64,000 bases of DNA from Chitinophaga niabensis (GTDB taxonomy: Bacteria; Bacteroidota; Bacteroidia; Chitinophagales; Chitinophagaceae). Within the stretch, counting starts at the first letter, position 1; the number at the start of each line of letters is the position of its first letter. Below the pieces are notes generated by a model. It saw nothing but the letters and a program-made list of their open reading frames with translations. It made no database searches and had not been told where the DNA came from. The stretch lies in assembly GCF_900129465.1 (NCBI RefSeq), contig NZ_FSRA01000001.1:2730482-2794481 (forward strand). Direction: 5' to 3'. The translations under genes and the position numbers were made by a program. Positions 1 to 9,036 of the stretch are shown in pieces.

Positions 1-339
1 ATCTGCCTTTTGCTGAACATTCCGCTCAGCTTTATCTATATCAGTTCCGCTTTTAAATGATACGGTTATGATCGAAACACTCTCCTGTGATGTTGAACTG
101 ATCTGGTCCAGGCCTTCAACTGATGAAAAAACATCCTCCAGTTCTTTGGTTACCGTGTTCTGCACCTCGGCCGCAGAAGCGCCGGGATAAATAGTACTCA
201 CGGAAACGGTAGGCACTTCTATCTTTGGTAAGAGATTGTAGTTAAGACCTAAATACGACTGTATCCCAAACAGCACCAGTACTGTAAATATAACGATCAG
301 AAGCAAAGGTCTTTTTATGGCTATTTCCGTAATTGACAT
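1..339 (-). CDS. RND efflux pump inner-membrane subunit (AcrB/MexB family), 3'-truncated by window edge
   Basis: Only the first 113 codons are inside the window; the gene runs off the left edge. The ATG is at 339. The translation starts MSITEIAIKRPLLLIVIF, the usual N-terminus of hydrophobe/amphiphile exporters: a short cytoplasmic helix, a first membrane helix (about residues 10-28), then the start of the periplasmic porter domain (YPGASAAEVQNTVTKELED and a following SSTSQES). By family knowledge it is the proton-driven pump of a tripartite exporter. It lies 2 bp after the adaptor gene and downstream of the TolC-like gene, so the three form one minus-strand operon. The substrate cannot be predicted. 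The family is certain, the subfamily is not. Confidence 0.93.
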   Translation of the reverse strand, partial: MSITEIAIKRPLLLIVIFTVLVLFGIQSYLGLNYNLLPKIEVPTVSVSTIYPGASAAEVQNTVTKELEDVFSSVEGLDQISSTSQESVSIITVSFKSGTDIDKAERNVQQKAD

Positions 340-341
340 AA

Positions 342-1406
342 TTAATTGCTATTTGAAACATTTACCGATGCGCCATCTTTTAGGTTGATCTGCCCCGAGG
401 TAACCACCAGTTCTGCTGGCTGCAAGCCGCCGGTAACCTGTATTTTATTCCCGTATCCTTTCCCGGTATTTATTTTCCGCAACCTGGCTTTTCCGCCTTC
501 AACCACGTATACCGAAGCATCCTGTGTACTTTCATTTAATGCCTCCCTGGGGATCAGTAGTATTTTCTGTAATGTTTTCTTTGAAAAATCTGCGTTTACA
601 AAAGTGCCTGCACGCAATGGAAAAGAGCTGTCATTTGCTACGGTGATCTCCACAAAGTAATTAAAGGCTCCGTTTGCCTGTGGGCTGATAAAAGTGACCT
701 TACCTTCGAAAACCTTATCAGCATAAACTTCCGTAGTGAGTTGTACCTGCTGGCCAGGTTTTACCTGGTAAACTTCTGATTCTGTTAAATATACTGCCGC
801 CTTTAACGAAGACAGGTCCGCAATGGACGCAATCTCCCCTCCAGTGGCAATAAATGCTCCCTCTTCAATTGGCTTGGTGTAAATGGTCCCACTAACCGGC
901 GCCTTTATGGAGGCATCGGCAATTTGTTTGCGAAGCTGTTGTACCTGGTTAAGGGCATCCTCATAGTTCAGGCGGATCTCATTCACCTTTTCCCGGGTGG
1001 CAGCATTTCCTGCTAAAAGTTCAGTATAGGTTTGCAGATCATTTTTCAACTTAGATTCGTTAAACAATGATCTTTGCAGATCGTATTGTAACAGCCGGGT
1101 ATCAATGATGGCAAGTACCTGCCCCTGGCGTACATAGCTTCCCAGGCGGAATTGGATACGCTGAACGCTTCCGCTTGTTACAGACAAAGCTTTGGCTTGT
1201 TTACCAGGTGCCAAAGTGCCTGTCTTTATTAAAGAGACCTCTTCTTCTACTTCACTTGCGGCAATGGCAGTAACGGGTATATTTACGTTTTCGGTCACAA
1301 TTGCCTTCTTTGCCTTGTTGATCTTCTGTTTGACAGATATAAGCCTGAGGGCTATGATAACTACGACAATGACACAGATAAGTATTACTATGAACTTTTT
1401 TTTCAT
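342..1406 (-). CDS. RND efflux periplasmic adaptor (membrane fusion protein, HlyD/AcrA-like)
   Basis: A 354-residue protein with an N-terminal membrane anchor (about residues 5-24, KFIVILICVIVVVIIALRL). It continues with a lipoyl/barrel-sandwich half motif (VTSGSVQRIQFRLGSYVRQGQ), a coiled-coil hairpin rich in Leu and Glu, the second lipoyl half (IKAPVSGTIYTKPIEEGAFI) and a beta-barrel/membrane-proximal C-terminus. No lipobox is present, so it is anchored by its helix. Adaptors of this kind bridge an RND pump and a TolC channel across the periplasm. It sits 6 bp after the channel gene and 2 bp before the pump gene, consistent with a co-transcribed tripartite efflux system. Confidence 0.93.
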   Translation of the reverse strand: MKKKFIVILICVIVVVIIALRLISVKQKINKAKKAIVTENVNIPVTAIAASEVEEEVSLIKTGTLAPGKQAKALSVTSGSVQRIQFRLGSYVRQGQVLAIIDTRLLQYDLQRSLFNESKLKNDLQTYTELLAGNAATREKVNEIRLNYEDALNQVQQLRKQIADASIKAPVSGTIYTKPIEEGAFIATGGEIASIADLSSLKAAVYLTESEVYQVKPGQQVQLTTEVYADKVFEGKVTFISPQANGAFNYFVEITVANDSSFPLRAGTFVNADFSKKTLQKILLIPREALNESTQDASVYVVEGGKARLRKINTGKGYGNKIQVTGGLQPAELVVTSGQINLKDGASVNVSNSN

Positions 1407-1412
1407 CTTACT

Positions 1413-2738
1413 TTAAAGTGATCTGTAAAATGCTTTTAGTGATCCGGCTGCCTTTTCAAGGTCGATACGCGCTTTGTAATAAGTATAAAGTGAATTGAGA
1501 TAAGCAGTTTGAGCTTCCTTCAATGAGTGCTGCGTATTAAGCCAATCGGTGAGATCTGTGGTACCTTTCTGAAACTGAAGATCGGTTACCTTAAATACTG
1601 ATTGAGCTAGTTCGATCGTGCGCTGATCATTTTCAACATTTACTTCTGCCTGCAAAAGTTTAGTCCTTGTATTATCATACTCCACTCTATATTTACCCTC
1701 ATTTAGTTTCAGGTTTTCTTCCGCATTCATGCGTTTGATCTCAGCCTGCTTATACCTTGCATTTCTCTTATAGAAATCGAAAACAGGAATGCTCAATTTC
1801 AGTCCTGCAGCTGAATAAGGCAGCAGGTCATTATAAGCGCCTGTAATGTTGTTTCCAAAACCATTGGCACCATACCTGAAGTAAGCGTTCAATTTAGGCA
1901 GCCCCTCTGCCTTAATACGGGATTGATCTACCTGGAGTAGTTTAATGTCCAGTTGGGAAAGTTTATAATCAATCCTTGAAGAAGGAGAAAAGGTGGTTGA
2001 GCTATCCCCCGGCATTTCTATTTTGGTTAAGACCTGTACTGCAAGTGGCTGGTCGATGGCATATCCCATTTCGTATTTCAATTCATTTTCCGCCAACTTC
2101 AGGTTACCGGATGCAACCCGTGCCTGTGAAATGCTATTATTATAATCGACCATCACCTTATCAAGGTCCTTTTGTAGTGCAACACCTTTGTTTACCCGCA
2201 ACTGATATATAACTATCTGCTTTTCATAAGCCTCCTTATTATAGGCTAACAGTTCAAGCTGTTGGGTATAGATCAGTATCTGGAAGTATGCGGTGGAAAT
2301 ATTATAGATAATGGCTTCCTGGCTTTGGGCTATATTAAGGTCCGCTTGTTGCGCATAATATTTATTCGCTTTCAGCCCTGTTAATAAGGCTTTATCGTAG
2401 ATCACCTGGTCCAGTTGCCCAAAGGCATTGGAATTAAATTTCTGAGTAAAAGACACTTTAAGTTCATCGGGGCCAAAAATTCCTGCCGGAATTACGCTTT
2501 GCTGCAGTTTAAGGTTATTATCAAGCGTTGAAGCCACAGATACTTTCGGCAGGTAATCTGCCAGCATTTCTTTTGCCTTTGCATCAGCTGCTATCTTTTG
2601 ATTAGCATAGATCTTATTATTGCGGTGATTGGCAAGCCCATACGCTATACACTGTTTTAATGTCCATGGACCTTGTGCGCTACATTTCAATGCGGCAATG
2701 AATAAGAGTAATGTAATGCTTGTTGCTTTGGGTATCAT
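1413..2738 (-). CDS. TolC-family outer-membrane efflux channel
   Basis: A 441-residue protein beginning with a Sec signal peptide (MIPKATSITLLLFIAALKCSAQ). It has two long amphipathic helical repeats typical of the OEP family (for example LNIAQSQEAIIYNISTAYF in the first half and VENDQRTIELAQSVFKVTDL in the second). The length is normal for TolC/OprM-like channels. It is the first gene of the minus-strand efflux operon and would form the outer-membrane exit duct for the adaptor and RND pump that follow. Its promoter must lie in the 350 bp shared with the divergent permease gene. Confidence 0.92.
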   Translation of the reverse strand: MIPKATSITLLLFIAALKCSAQGPWTLKQCIAYGLANHRNNKIYANQKIAADAKAKEMLADYLPKVSVASTLDNNLKLQQSVIPAGIFGPDELKVSFTQKFNSNAFGQLDQVIYDKALLTGLKANKYYAQQADLNIAQSQEAIIYNISTAYFQILIYTQQLELLAYNKEAYEKQIVIYQLRVNKGVALQKDLDKVMVDYNNSISQARVASGNLKLAENELKYEMGYAIDQPLAVQVLTKIEMPGDSSTTFSPSSRIDYKLSQLDIKLLQVDQSRIKAEGLPKLNAYFRYGANGFGNNITGAYNDLLPYSAAGLKLSIPVFDFYKRNARYKQAEIKRMNAEENLKLNEGKYRVEYDNTRTKLLQAEVNVENDQRTIELAQSVFKVTDLQFQKGTTDLTDWLNTQHSLKEAQTAYLNSLYTYYKARIDLEKAAGSLKAFYRSL

Positions 2739-3088
2739 AAGCCTTTGAAAGCGCTAAACTATACGATAGAACAAGGGCAGATCTTACTATTATACCAAAG
2801 CCGCCCGATTTTATACAAACTGCGCTCTTTCAACCATTGCCTGTATTTAAAATCAAAAACATACACCCCAGCTTTAGCCGGTGTAGTGGGAGCTGCAAAT
2901 TTCAATTGTCCAGGCACATTTGCCATATCCGGCACCTGAAACCGAACACCCATGTCCGTATCCGGACAAGTCACCTTAAAAACAGATGCCATATGAATTG
3001 AAACAATAGCCACCAGGGGGACATAGGCCAATACCCCTATTAGTGGTATGAAAGTTGCCGAACCTAAAAGTCTTATTAAATTTACCTT
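2739..3088. other. Divergent intergenic region between efflux operon and FtsX-type permease
   Basis: These 350 bases separate two divergently transcribed units and must hold both promoters. A 90-codon minus-strand frame (2759-3031) and a 64-codon plus-strand frame overlap each other here. Neither resembles a family I recognise and neither has a convincing start context, so I do not call them genes. The longer one cannot be excluded as a small orphan protein. No clear TAnnTTTG box stood out. Confidence 0.4.
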
Positions 3089-5461
3089 ATGTTCTCGAAC
3101 TACCTGAAGATTGCTTTCCGTGTTCTCTGGCGCAACAAGATCTATGTAACCCTAAATATTGTGGGATTGGGCTTTGCCATTGCATGCTGTATATTAGCTT
3201 ACCTGAACTACAATTACCGGGCAAATTTCGATCAAAATCATACGCATACCGAACATATTTACAGGATTAACAGCACCCGGCTGGTCGATGGCAGTAAGCA
3301 AACCTGGGGCGTTGTACCATTAGCGCTGGCCCAAACGATAAAGAAGGAAGCAGTGGGGGCGGATCGGATTGCCCGGTTACGTAGCGCTTCCGTAGTTGTT
3401 AAGGTTCAGGAAAATACTTTTGACGAACGTATCCACTACACAGATAAGAGCCTGTTTGATCTTTTTACATTTCCGCTAAAATCCGGGAACTTGTCTGGTT
3501 TTGAACAATTGAACCAGGTGGTGATCAGTGAACCTTTTGCAAACAAATACTTCCCTGATCAAATGCCGGTGGGCAAGCCTCTAACAATTGTCGGCCCCGA
3601 AGGCAATGCCAAAATATATAATATTGCTGCTGTAATGCAGAAAGTTCCTGCAAATTCAAGCATACAGTTCGATATCGTCACTTCTTTTGAGAATGAAATA
3701 GCCCCGGGTGCCCCGGCGAACCAGGAACTCATTACAACATTTGTGGAATTAAAAGACAAACAGGCAACCCATTTTGTAACGGCCAATCTTAGTCCTTATA
3801 TAGCGCTTCATAACAGTAAGCATACTGACTGGCCCATAGAAAGCTTTTCCCTGCAACCCTTCTCTGATCTGAGGGCCAGTTCAGATATTGATATGCCGGG
3901 ATATGTAAACGGCAGCCAGCTGATGGCGAACCCGCGTGGTGTGCTTGTTATAGTTCCGGCGCTGATGTCCCTCTTTATTTTAATTATTACCTGCTTTAAT
4001 TTTACTAATATCTCCCTTGCATTTGCCAGTGGCAGGTTAAAAGAGATCGGTATTCGTAAAGTGATTGGCGGTTTCAGGAGCCAATTGATCCGGCAATTTT
4101 TAACGGAGAACATTATTCTTTGTTTGCTGGCTTCGGCCCTGGCATTGTTATTTGTGCTTTTATTATTGCCAATAGTTATCCAGCTCACCAATATTGAACT
4201 TTCGCCTGACTATGGCAGGGATTATGGTTTCTGGTTGTTCTTGTTGCTCATTCCCGGCGTGTGTGCCATCTTTTCAGGTCTATACCCTGCGATATATATC
4301 AGTTCCTTTCAGCCTGTGCGGATCCTTAAAGGCAAAACTTCCCTTGCTTCTTCCAATCGTTTTACACGTTTCCTGCTGATCGCGCAATTTAGTTTTACGT
4401 GCTTTGCGCTGGTGGTTGGCATTGCGATGACCCAGCATGCGTCTTTTCAGAGGAAAGCAGATTTTGGCTATGCCATTAATGAGGTTGCCGTTGTAGAAAT
4501 CAATGATCCAAAGGAATACACCGTTTTTAGCCAGGCTGTTCAGTCGCACCCGCACATTAAAAGTGTTGCAGGATGTGTTCAGCAAATTGGGGCTGACACA
4601 TACACTCAAACGGCCAAATCCGGAAATGGCGAGGTGCAGGTGCAGGTAGCGCGCGTTGGAGGCAAGGCCTATCTCAACAGCATGGGCATACGTTTAGTTA
4701 TGGGGCGTCATTTTTACGATACCGGCGCGGACACCGATGAATCCATCCTGGTGAACGAAACATTCCTGCAAAGATTGCGGCTGACACAACCGCTGGGCCA
4801 ACGGGTAACCCTCGACAGCACCAGCTACACTATTGTTGGCGTTGTAAGTGATTATAAGGAATATGGCCTGCATGGCCTTGTACCTCCCTGTGTACTACGG
4901 TTGGCCAATCCTGAGGAGTATAAATTCATGGTCGTACGTTCAGAAAAAGATAAATTGGCACAGGTAGTAAAGTATCTCCAGGCAGACTGGCACAAAATAG
5001 CGCCCGATGTGCCATACCGCGGCTTTTTACAGTCTGATCTCATTGAAAAAGAGGTCCGGATGACCCAGGCATTTAAATCGATCGCTTTTTTCCTGGCTAT
5101 CGTTACTTTACTTTTATCTGCATCAGGCTTGTTTGCCCAAATTTCCCTGAACATTGATAAGCGGAGTAAAGAAATTGGCGTACGAAAAGTACTTGGCGCA
5201 TCGGTGCTGCAGATCATTGGACTTGTCAACCGGGGGTTCATACGTATCCTCCTGGTCGCATTTGTCGTTGGTTCCATCCTGGGCCATTTGTTCACCAGCA
5301 AGTTTGTTTTCAACGTTATTTACCAATACCATCCGGATGCCGGACCTATCCCTTACATTGGTACATTCCTTATTGTGTTGCTTTGTTGTGGTGCGATCAT
5401 TGGAACGAAAGTGTTCCGTGCCGCAACGGCAAATCCAATAGAAAGATTGCGGACTGAGTAA
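3089..5461 (+). CDS. ABC transporter permease, MacB/FtsX type with two FtsX domains
   Basis: A 790-residue protein with the duplicated architecture common in Bacteroidota. It has an N-terminal membrane helix (about residues 20-40), a MacB-like periplasmic core and a first FtsX block (ISLAFASGRLKEIGIRKVIG). A second periplasmic core and a C-terminal FtsX block follow (LNIDKRSKEIGVRKVLGAS). The paired EIGxRKVxG motifs are the coupling segments that contact the ATPase. Proteins of this class act as mechanotransmitters in lipoprotein or peptide export rather than as simple channels. No ATPase gene is adjacent, so the partner must be encoded elsewhere. It is transcribed away from the RND operon. 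Confidence 0.9.
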   Translation: MFSNYLKIAFRVLWRNKIYVTLNIVGLGFAIACCILAYLNYNYRANFDQNHTHTEHIYRINSTRLVDGSKQTWGVVPLALAQTIKKEAVGADRIARLRSASVVVKVQENTFDERIHYTDKSLFDLFTFPLKSGNLSGFEQLNQVVISEPFANKYFPDQMPVGKPLTIVGPEGNAKIYNIAAVMQKVPANSSIQFDIVTSFENEIAPGAPANQELITTFVELKDKQATHFVTANLSPYIALHNSKHTDWPIESFSLQPFSDLRASSDIDMPGYVNGSQLMANPRGVLVIVPALMSLFILIITCFNFTNISLAFASGRLKEIGIRKVIGGFRSQLIRQFLTENIILCLLASALALLFVLLLLPIVIQLTNIELSPDYGRDYGFWLFLLLIPGVCAIFSGLYPAIYISSFQPVRILKGKTSLASSNRFTRFLLIAQFSFTCFALVVGIAMTQHASFQRKADFGYAINEVAVVEINDPKEYTVFSQAVQSHPHIKSVAGCVQQIGADTYTQTAKSGNGEVQVQVARVGGKAYLNSMGIRLVMGRHFYDTGADTDESILVNETFLQRLRLTQPLGQRVTLDSTSYTIVGVVSDYKEYGLHGLVPPCVLRLANPEEYKFMVVRSEKDKLAQVVKYLQADWHKIAPDVPYRGFLQSDLIEKEVRMTQAFKSIAFFLAIVTLLLSASGLFAQISLNIDKRSKEIGVRKVLGASVLQIIGLVNRGFIRILLVAFVVGSILGHLFTSKFVFNVIYQYHPDAGPIPYIGTFLIVLLCCGAIIGTKVFRAATANPIERLRTE

Positions 5462-6074
5462 TTGGGCGCCCGGCTACCTCTACCTGCTTTTTTCTTTACG
5501 GGAAAGAAGAAGAATCATTTTGCGCAAATTTCCAGGTTTTAAAATAGCCTAAAACCGCTAAGGATTCATCAATTGGAAACCTAACTTACCGTCTCCGGGA
5601 TAGATCCCCGGACTATCTGATCTACTTTCTGCATTCTTTGCGAATTATTTCATCAAACCTCCGCTCGACAAGTTTAAACGATTGCCCGCTCCTTCGTGAC
5701 TCCTGAAAGGATTTTTACAGCAGTCAGGAAAGGATCGCTATATGAAATCAGGTTGTTTGGGTACCAGCTCCCGGTTCCTTAGGCATCTTCATTACGCCGC
5801 AATACATTCATCCCACCCCGGGGAACAACAACCTTTTGCAGTCAATGATGATCTTAAACAACAGGTTCTAAGGCCAGGACACGTTTACAATAATTTACAA
5901 AGTTTACATTATAATTTACAATCCAAATCCTTCAAGTTCAAGGGATTAAAGTAGGTTCGCTGTATCAAACTTTAATAGGATATGAAAAATAAAAGAACCG
6001 TTTTGAACAGCCTGCTCCTGCACAGGCTCCGCAGAAACCCAGATGTCTTTTACCCGCCCGAAATAGAAAAGATC
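5462..6074. other. Long intergenic region with helically spaced TTTACA repeats
   Basis: About 610 bases without a convincing gene; short frames at 5742-5954 and 5982-6074 have no recognisable content. Four copies of tttaca start at 5884, 5894, 5903 and 5915, spaced 9-12 bp, roughly one helical turn. They lie about 155 bp before the downstream lipoprotein start and could be regulator sites or simply AT-rich sequence. Nothing else was identified. Confidence 0.35.
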
Positions 6075-6794
6075 ATGAAATACCTACTCATATGTATTTT
6101 GTTCTCAATGCCTGTTTTTCACGCTTCCTGTGGACAAAATCAAACAAACGTGCCTAAAGGTAATAGCAGGTCCGAAACCAAAGACACCATTACTTCCCCC
6201 GGGCGTAAAGAACCTAATTTCCACACCAGGTATGAGTATACTGATGGTATCGGTAAGAGCCTGATCATACAAAACAGCTTTCCAAAAGCCGAACTATACA
6301 CTGACCCTAATGGGAAGGAATATGGCAGAGCTATATTCTGGACCCGAATAATCAATGAAACAGATAACCCTTTGGAACTGATGATCGATTTTTCCGGAGA
6401 TCCATATGAGTTTCCAGGTTCAGTGGGATCTTCATTCGTTAGCTCCTATAATATATTGCTTCGTCCCGACACAATGACGCTTGATAAAGAGCCCTTACAT
6501 AATTATGGTATGACAGATTTAAAATCCTTTTTAGAAAATAGTATGCATAAACCCTCTTCGTTGAAAAGAACGATTAATCCTAAAGGATCAAGTGGTTTTT
6601 ATGTCGTAAGGCTTTTAATCCAACCAGAATCGGGTTGGCAAAGAGTAAAAGATGATGGCAATGGTACAACACGGGCAGGATTTAGCTTAAAAGGGCAAAA
6701 TCTTTTTTATACACTTAACGGTAAAGAAGTTAGTTGTGGAAGCATTAATTTGAAAAATTTAACCTTAAAGGATCAGCGCACAACCGGTATATGA
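6075..6794 (+). CDS. Putative lipoprotein of unknown function
   Basis: I do not recognise the family. The open frame extends upstream to 5982, but the ATG at 6075 places a signal peptide at the N-terminus (MKYLLICILFSMPVFHASC). This ends in an HASC sequence that could serve as a lipobox, so a 239-residue lipoprotein starting there is preferred. The segment after the cysteine is polar and probably a flexible linker. The remaining 190 residues have alternating hydrophobic pattern suggesting beta-sheet (YGRAIFWTRIINETDNPLEL). The next gene, 74 bp downstream on the same strand, also encodes a secreted protein, so the two may be co-transcribed. Confidence 0.6.
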   Translation: MKYLLICILFSMPVFHASCGQNQTNVPKGNSRSETKDTITSPGRKEPNFHTRYEYTDGIGKSLIIQNSFPKAELYTDPNGKEYGRAIFWTRIINETDNPLELMIDFSGDPYEFPGSVGSSFVSSYNILLRPDTMTLDKEPLHNYGMTDLKSFLENSMHKPSSLKRTINPKGSSGFYVVRLLIQPESGWQRVKDDGNGTTRAGFSLKGQNLFYTLNGKEVSCGSINLKNLTLKDQRTTGI

Positions 6795-6868
6795 GAAATG
6801 CCCTGGTTCGTCTATGAAAATATGATTTAACAACAGCATCTGTATTATTTAATTAAAACAAAAAAGTC

Positions 6869-7402
6869 ATGAAAAAAGTTATTTATGTACTGATCTTATC
6901 GCTGGTTGTGGTAAGCGGAGTAGTATTTGCTAATCGCGAAACTAAAACTGAAGCTTCTAAAAAGGCATCTCCAAAACCACTTACTGATGCTGAAAAGAGG
7001 GCAGCAAGGAAACAATGGGAAGCTACCCCTGCTGGTATAATGTTCAAAAAATGGGAAGCATCTCCTGAAGGTAAAAAAGTGCTTGACGGTGCTGCTAAAA
7101 TAAGCGGGCACATAAGTGCTTTTACCAATATGGAAGCTGTTGTAACCTCTCTTTCTCTTCCGCCAGGCTCAAGATTAGGTTTCGGAGTGATGGCCAGTAT
7201 TAATGGTAGCGAATATATCCTTAGGTTTGACGATAAACCTCAGCAATTACAAAGTCTGAAGGTTAACGACAAAATAATTATAAAAAGTCATAGCGTATCG
7301 TACGCGCCCAAGTACGCATATCCTATAGTATCGGGCGAATATGCAGAACGAGATGGTGAAATACTTTATAAGCATGCCCCTCGCAAAAAAGGTGGTTGCT
7401 AG
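6869..7402 (+). CDS. Small secreted protein of unknown function
   Basis: A 177-residue protein with a clear Sec signal peptide (MKKVIYVLILSLVVVSGVVFA). A charged segment follows that holds a short internal repeat: WEATPAG at residues 50-56 and WEASPEG at 62-68. The C-terminal 90 residues look like a small beta-rich domain (GFGVMASINGSEYILRF) and end in KKGGC. I cannot assign a family. It follows the putative lipoprotein gene and is closed by a strong hairpin at 7441-7472. Codon use resembles neighbouring AT-rich genes. Confidence 0.6.
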   Translation: MKKVIYVLILSLVVVSGVVFANRETKTEASKKASPKPLTDAEKRAARKQWEATPAGIMFKKWEASPEGKKVLDGAAKISGHISAFTNMEAVVTSLSLPPGSRLGFGVMASINGSEYILRFDDKPQQLQSLKVNDKIIIKSHSVSYAPKYAYPIVSGEYAERDGEILYKHAPRKKGGC

Positions 7403-7440
7403 GGATTAGATGGGATTAACTTCATTTCCGAAAAACAGAA

Positions 7441-7472
7441 AAGCCGCATAAATCCTACGATCTATGCGGCTT
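7441..7472 (+). terminator. Intrinsic terminator after the small secreted-protein gene
   Basis: A perfect 10-bp inverted repeat (aagccgcata at 7441-7450 and tatgcggctt at 7463-7472) encloses a 12-nt loop and is followed by T-rich sequence (tttgaatctttttg). It lies 38 bp beyond the stop at 7402. Confidence 0.75.
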
Positions 7473-7746
7473 TGAATCTTTTTGCTTTCGCTACTGTGAA
7501 CTTATTGGTACAAAGCCCGAACCCGCTATTAACAGATTTGAGAAAACTGTTGTCTATGAAATAGTAACATTTAGGATCAAGACCTAATGCATGCATAAGC
7601 TTCTGAGGAACTAACCGCTAATATGCATTGGTTCTACCGATTCCTATTTCTCTATTCCCAAGCTCTTTGACAAAGCTTTGGTCTGTGCTTAGCTTAGGCT
7701 TTGTACGGTTTTGGCAATGTGCTTGCAAAATGTTTTGGTATATTCT
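7473..7746. other. Left flank of the restriction/SIR2 island, no gene seen
   Basis: About 270 AT-rich bases between the terminator hairpin and the end of the SIR2 gene. No reading frame of substance was found. The stretch around 7703-7740 (gtgcttgcaaaatgttttgg) loosely resembles the promoter-side sequence near 14700 on the other side of the operon. That may be chance or a decayed element end. No copy of the tRNA-Lys terminator was found here. Confidence 0.35.
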
Positions 7747-9036
7747 TTAGCTAAGTCGTAATAATTTTAATATTCCGTTCAATATCATTCGCAGACCAGA
7801 TGGATCCATTTGCTCTGTCACAACTGGTGTTGGTTCATTTGTCTTTTGTTTCTTAATTCCAGGAATATATCCCCTGTATCGCATTTCGTTCCTCGCTAAT
7901 CTTAAAATTTGTTCGATGCAATCATAATTGCCTTTTGGGAACCAAATCGGGGTAATTCCGAATTTCAACAAATAGGAGTTTCGATCTGTTAATTCGGCTT
8001 CCGTATCAGGCATTGCTTCTAAAGAAAAATGTTGCGGTCTGTCTATGTCTCCTTTCCTCTCTAATTCGTCTTTTACTGCTTGAAAAACTTCCATTGTTCT
8101 GTCACGGTTGAGGCTGCAACCAAGGAATAATAAATTACTTGTCCGGTAGTGATAGCTTAGGACTCTCGGAATGGGTTTTGAAAGGTCAAGATTTCCATTA
8201 CCATATGCATCATTGTATTGACTCTTACTTATGATACAATTTGCAGGCTGTCTGATGTCACCATGCAGCTTAATGATGGTAAGTTTATTATTGTCGGGTA
8301 TTTCCTGAATGTTGGTGCTGTCAAGCAATTGGATTCTATTTTCCTCTCCTGTGTCGTATGCTTGTTGCAGAATGTGATCGTAGTTTGTTGTAATCAATGT
8401 GTCTGTAAACAATTCAGTCAAACGTAAGGTAGTTTGAGTGATCTTGCCTGTTCTTGAAAAAGCATCTTTAATCTCCTGAATGAAAGCATCCCTATGACCG
8501 CTGGATTCTATTTCTTCAATAACCGTTTCATAGTGTCCATTATTTAAGAGGTCAAGAACATGATCAGCATCTAAGCCGCATGTTCTGCCCTGGTAAATCA
8601 AATGTGCTTTCCATGTTGGGAAACCAGATTCTACAGACAAACCTGCACCAATAAAGGGGACTACCGTTCCCTCTATTAAACAGTTTTCAAGCTGTTCAAA
8701 CCGTTCAATATTTCTTTCGTACCAATGCTCATCCGTGAAATTATTACGGATATACTCTTTACTTAAAACCTCACTTTTTCTTTCGTTGCGAAAGACTTTG
8801 AATAGCTGATTGTATGCTTCTAAATCGCTTACAAAAAAGGCTTTGCTTGGATTGGACAAGCCATTAATTTCATATTTAATCCTGATATCCACACCATCAT
8901 CTCCATCTATCCACTCGTTGAAGTCAACAAAATATTCATACAAATTATGATTGTCCTTCTCGCACCAAGAAACATTTTTCAGTGCCGGTGGAGCAATGGT
9001 TGCTCTGTCAGAATATATCTTGTCTAAAACACTCAT
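7747..9036 (-). CDS. SIR2-domain protein, probable NAD+-consuming defence effector in a type I RM operon
   Basis: A 429-residue protein of the SIR2-like (SIR2_2) family. An unrecognised N-terminal region of about 120 residues precedes the Rossmann-like core. The core shows the NAD loop VVPFIGAGLSVESGFP (about 126-140), TTNYD (216-220, catalytic-type Asn218), KLHGD (256-260, catalytic-type His258) and LFLGCSLNRDRTM (about 304-314). By analogy with ThsA and other defence sirtuins, this set of residues supports NAD+ hydrolysis rather than protein deacetylation; that is inference. Its ATG (9034-9036) overlaps the hsdS stop (9033-9035) as ATGA, so it is translationally coupled to the specificity subunit and is the last gene of the restriction operon. 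No membrane segment is seen. The N-terminal region may be a sensor. Confidence 0.88.
   Translation of the reverse strand: MSVLDKIYSDRATIAPPALKNVSWCEKDNHNLYEYFVDFNEWIDGDDGVDIRIKYEINGLSNPSKAFFVSDLEAYNQLFKVFRNERKSEVLSKEYIRNNFTDEHWYERNIERFEQLENCLIEGTVVPFIGAGLSVESGFPTWKAHLIYQGRTCGLDADHVLDLLNNGHYETVIEEIESSGHRDAFIQEIKDAFSRTGKITQTTLRLTELFTDTLITTNYDHILQQAYDTGEENRIQLLDSTNIQEIPDNNKLTIIKLHGDIRQPANCIISKSQYNDAYGNGNLDLSKPIPRVLSYHYRTSNLLFLGCSLNRDRTMEVFQAVKDELERKGDIDRPQHFSLEAMPDTEAELTDRNSYLLKFGITPIWFPKGNYDCIEQILRLARNEMRYRGYIPGIKKQKTNEPTPVVTEQMDPSGLRMILNGILKLLRLS

Noticed and set aside
2759..3031. A 90-codon minus-strand frame in the divergent region upstream of the TolC-like gene.
   Set aside because: It has no recognisable domain or signal, overlaps another frame on the opposite strand and would occupy the promoter region of both neighbours.
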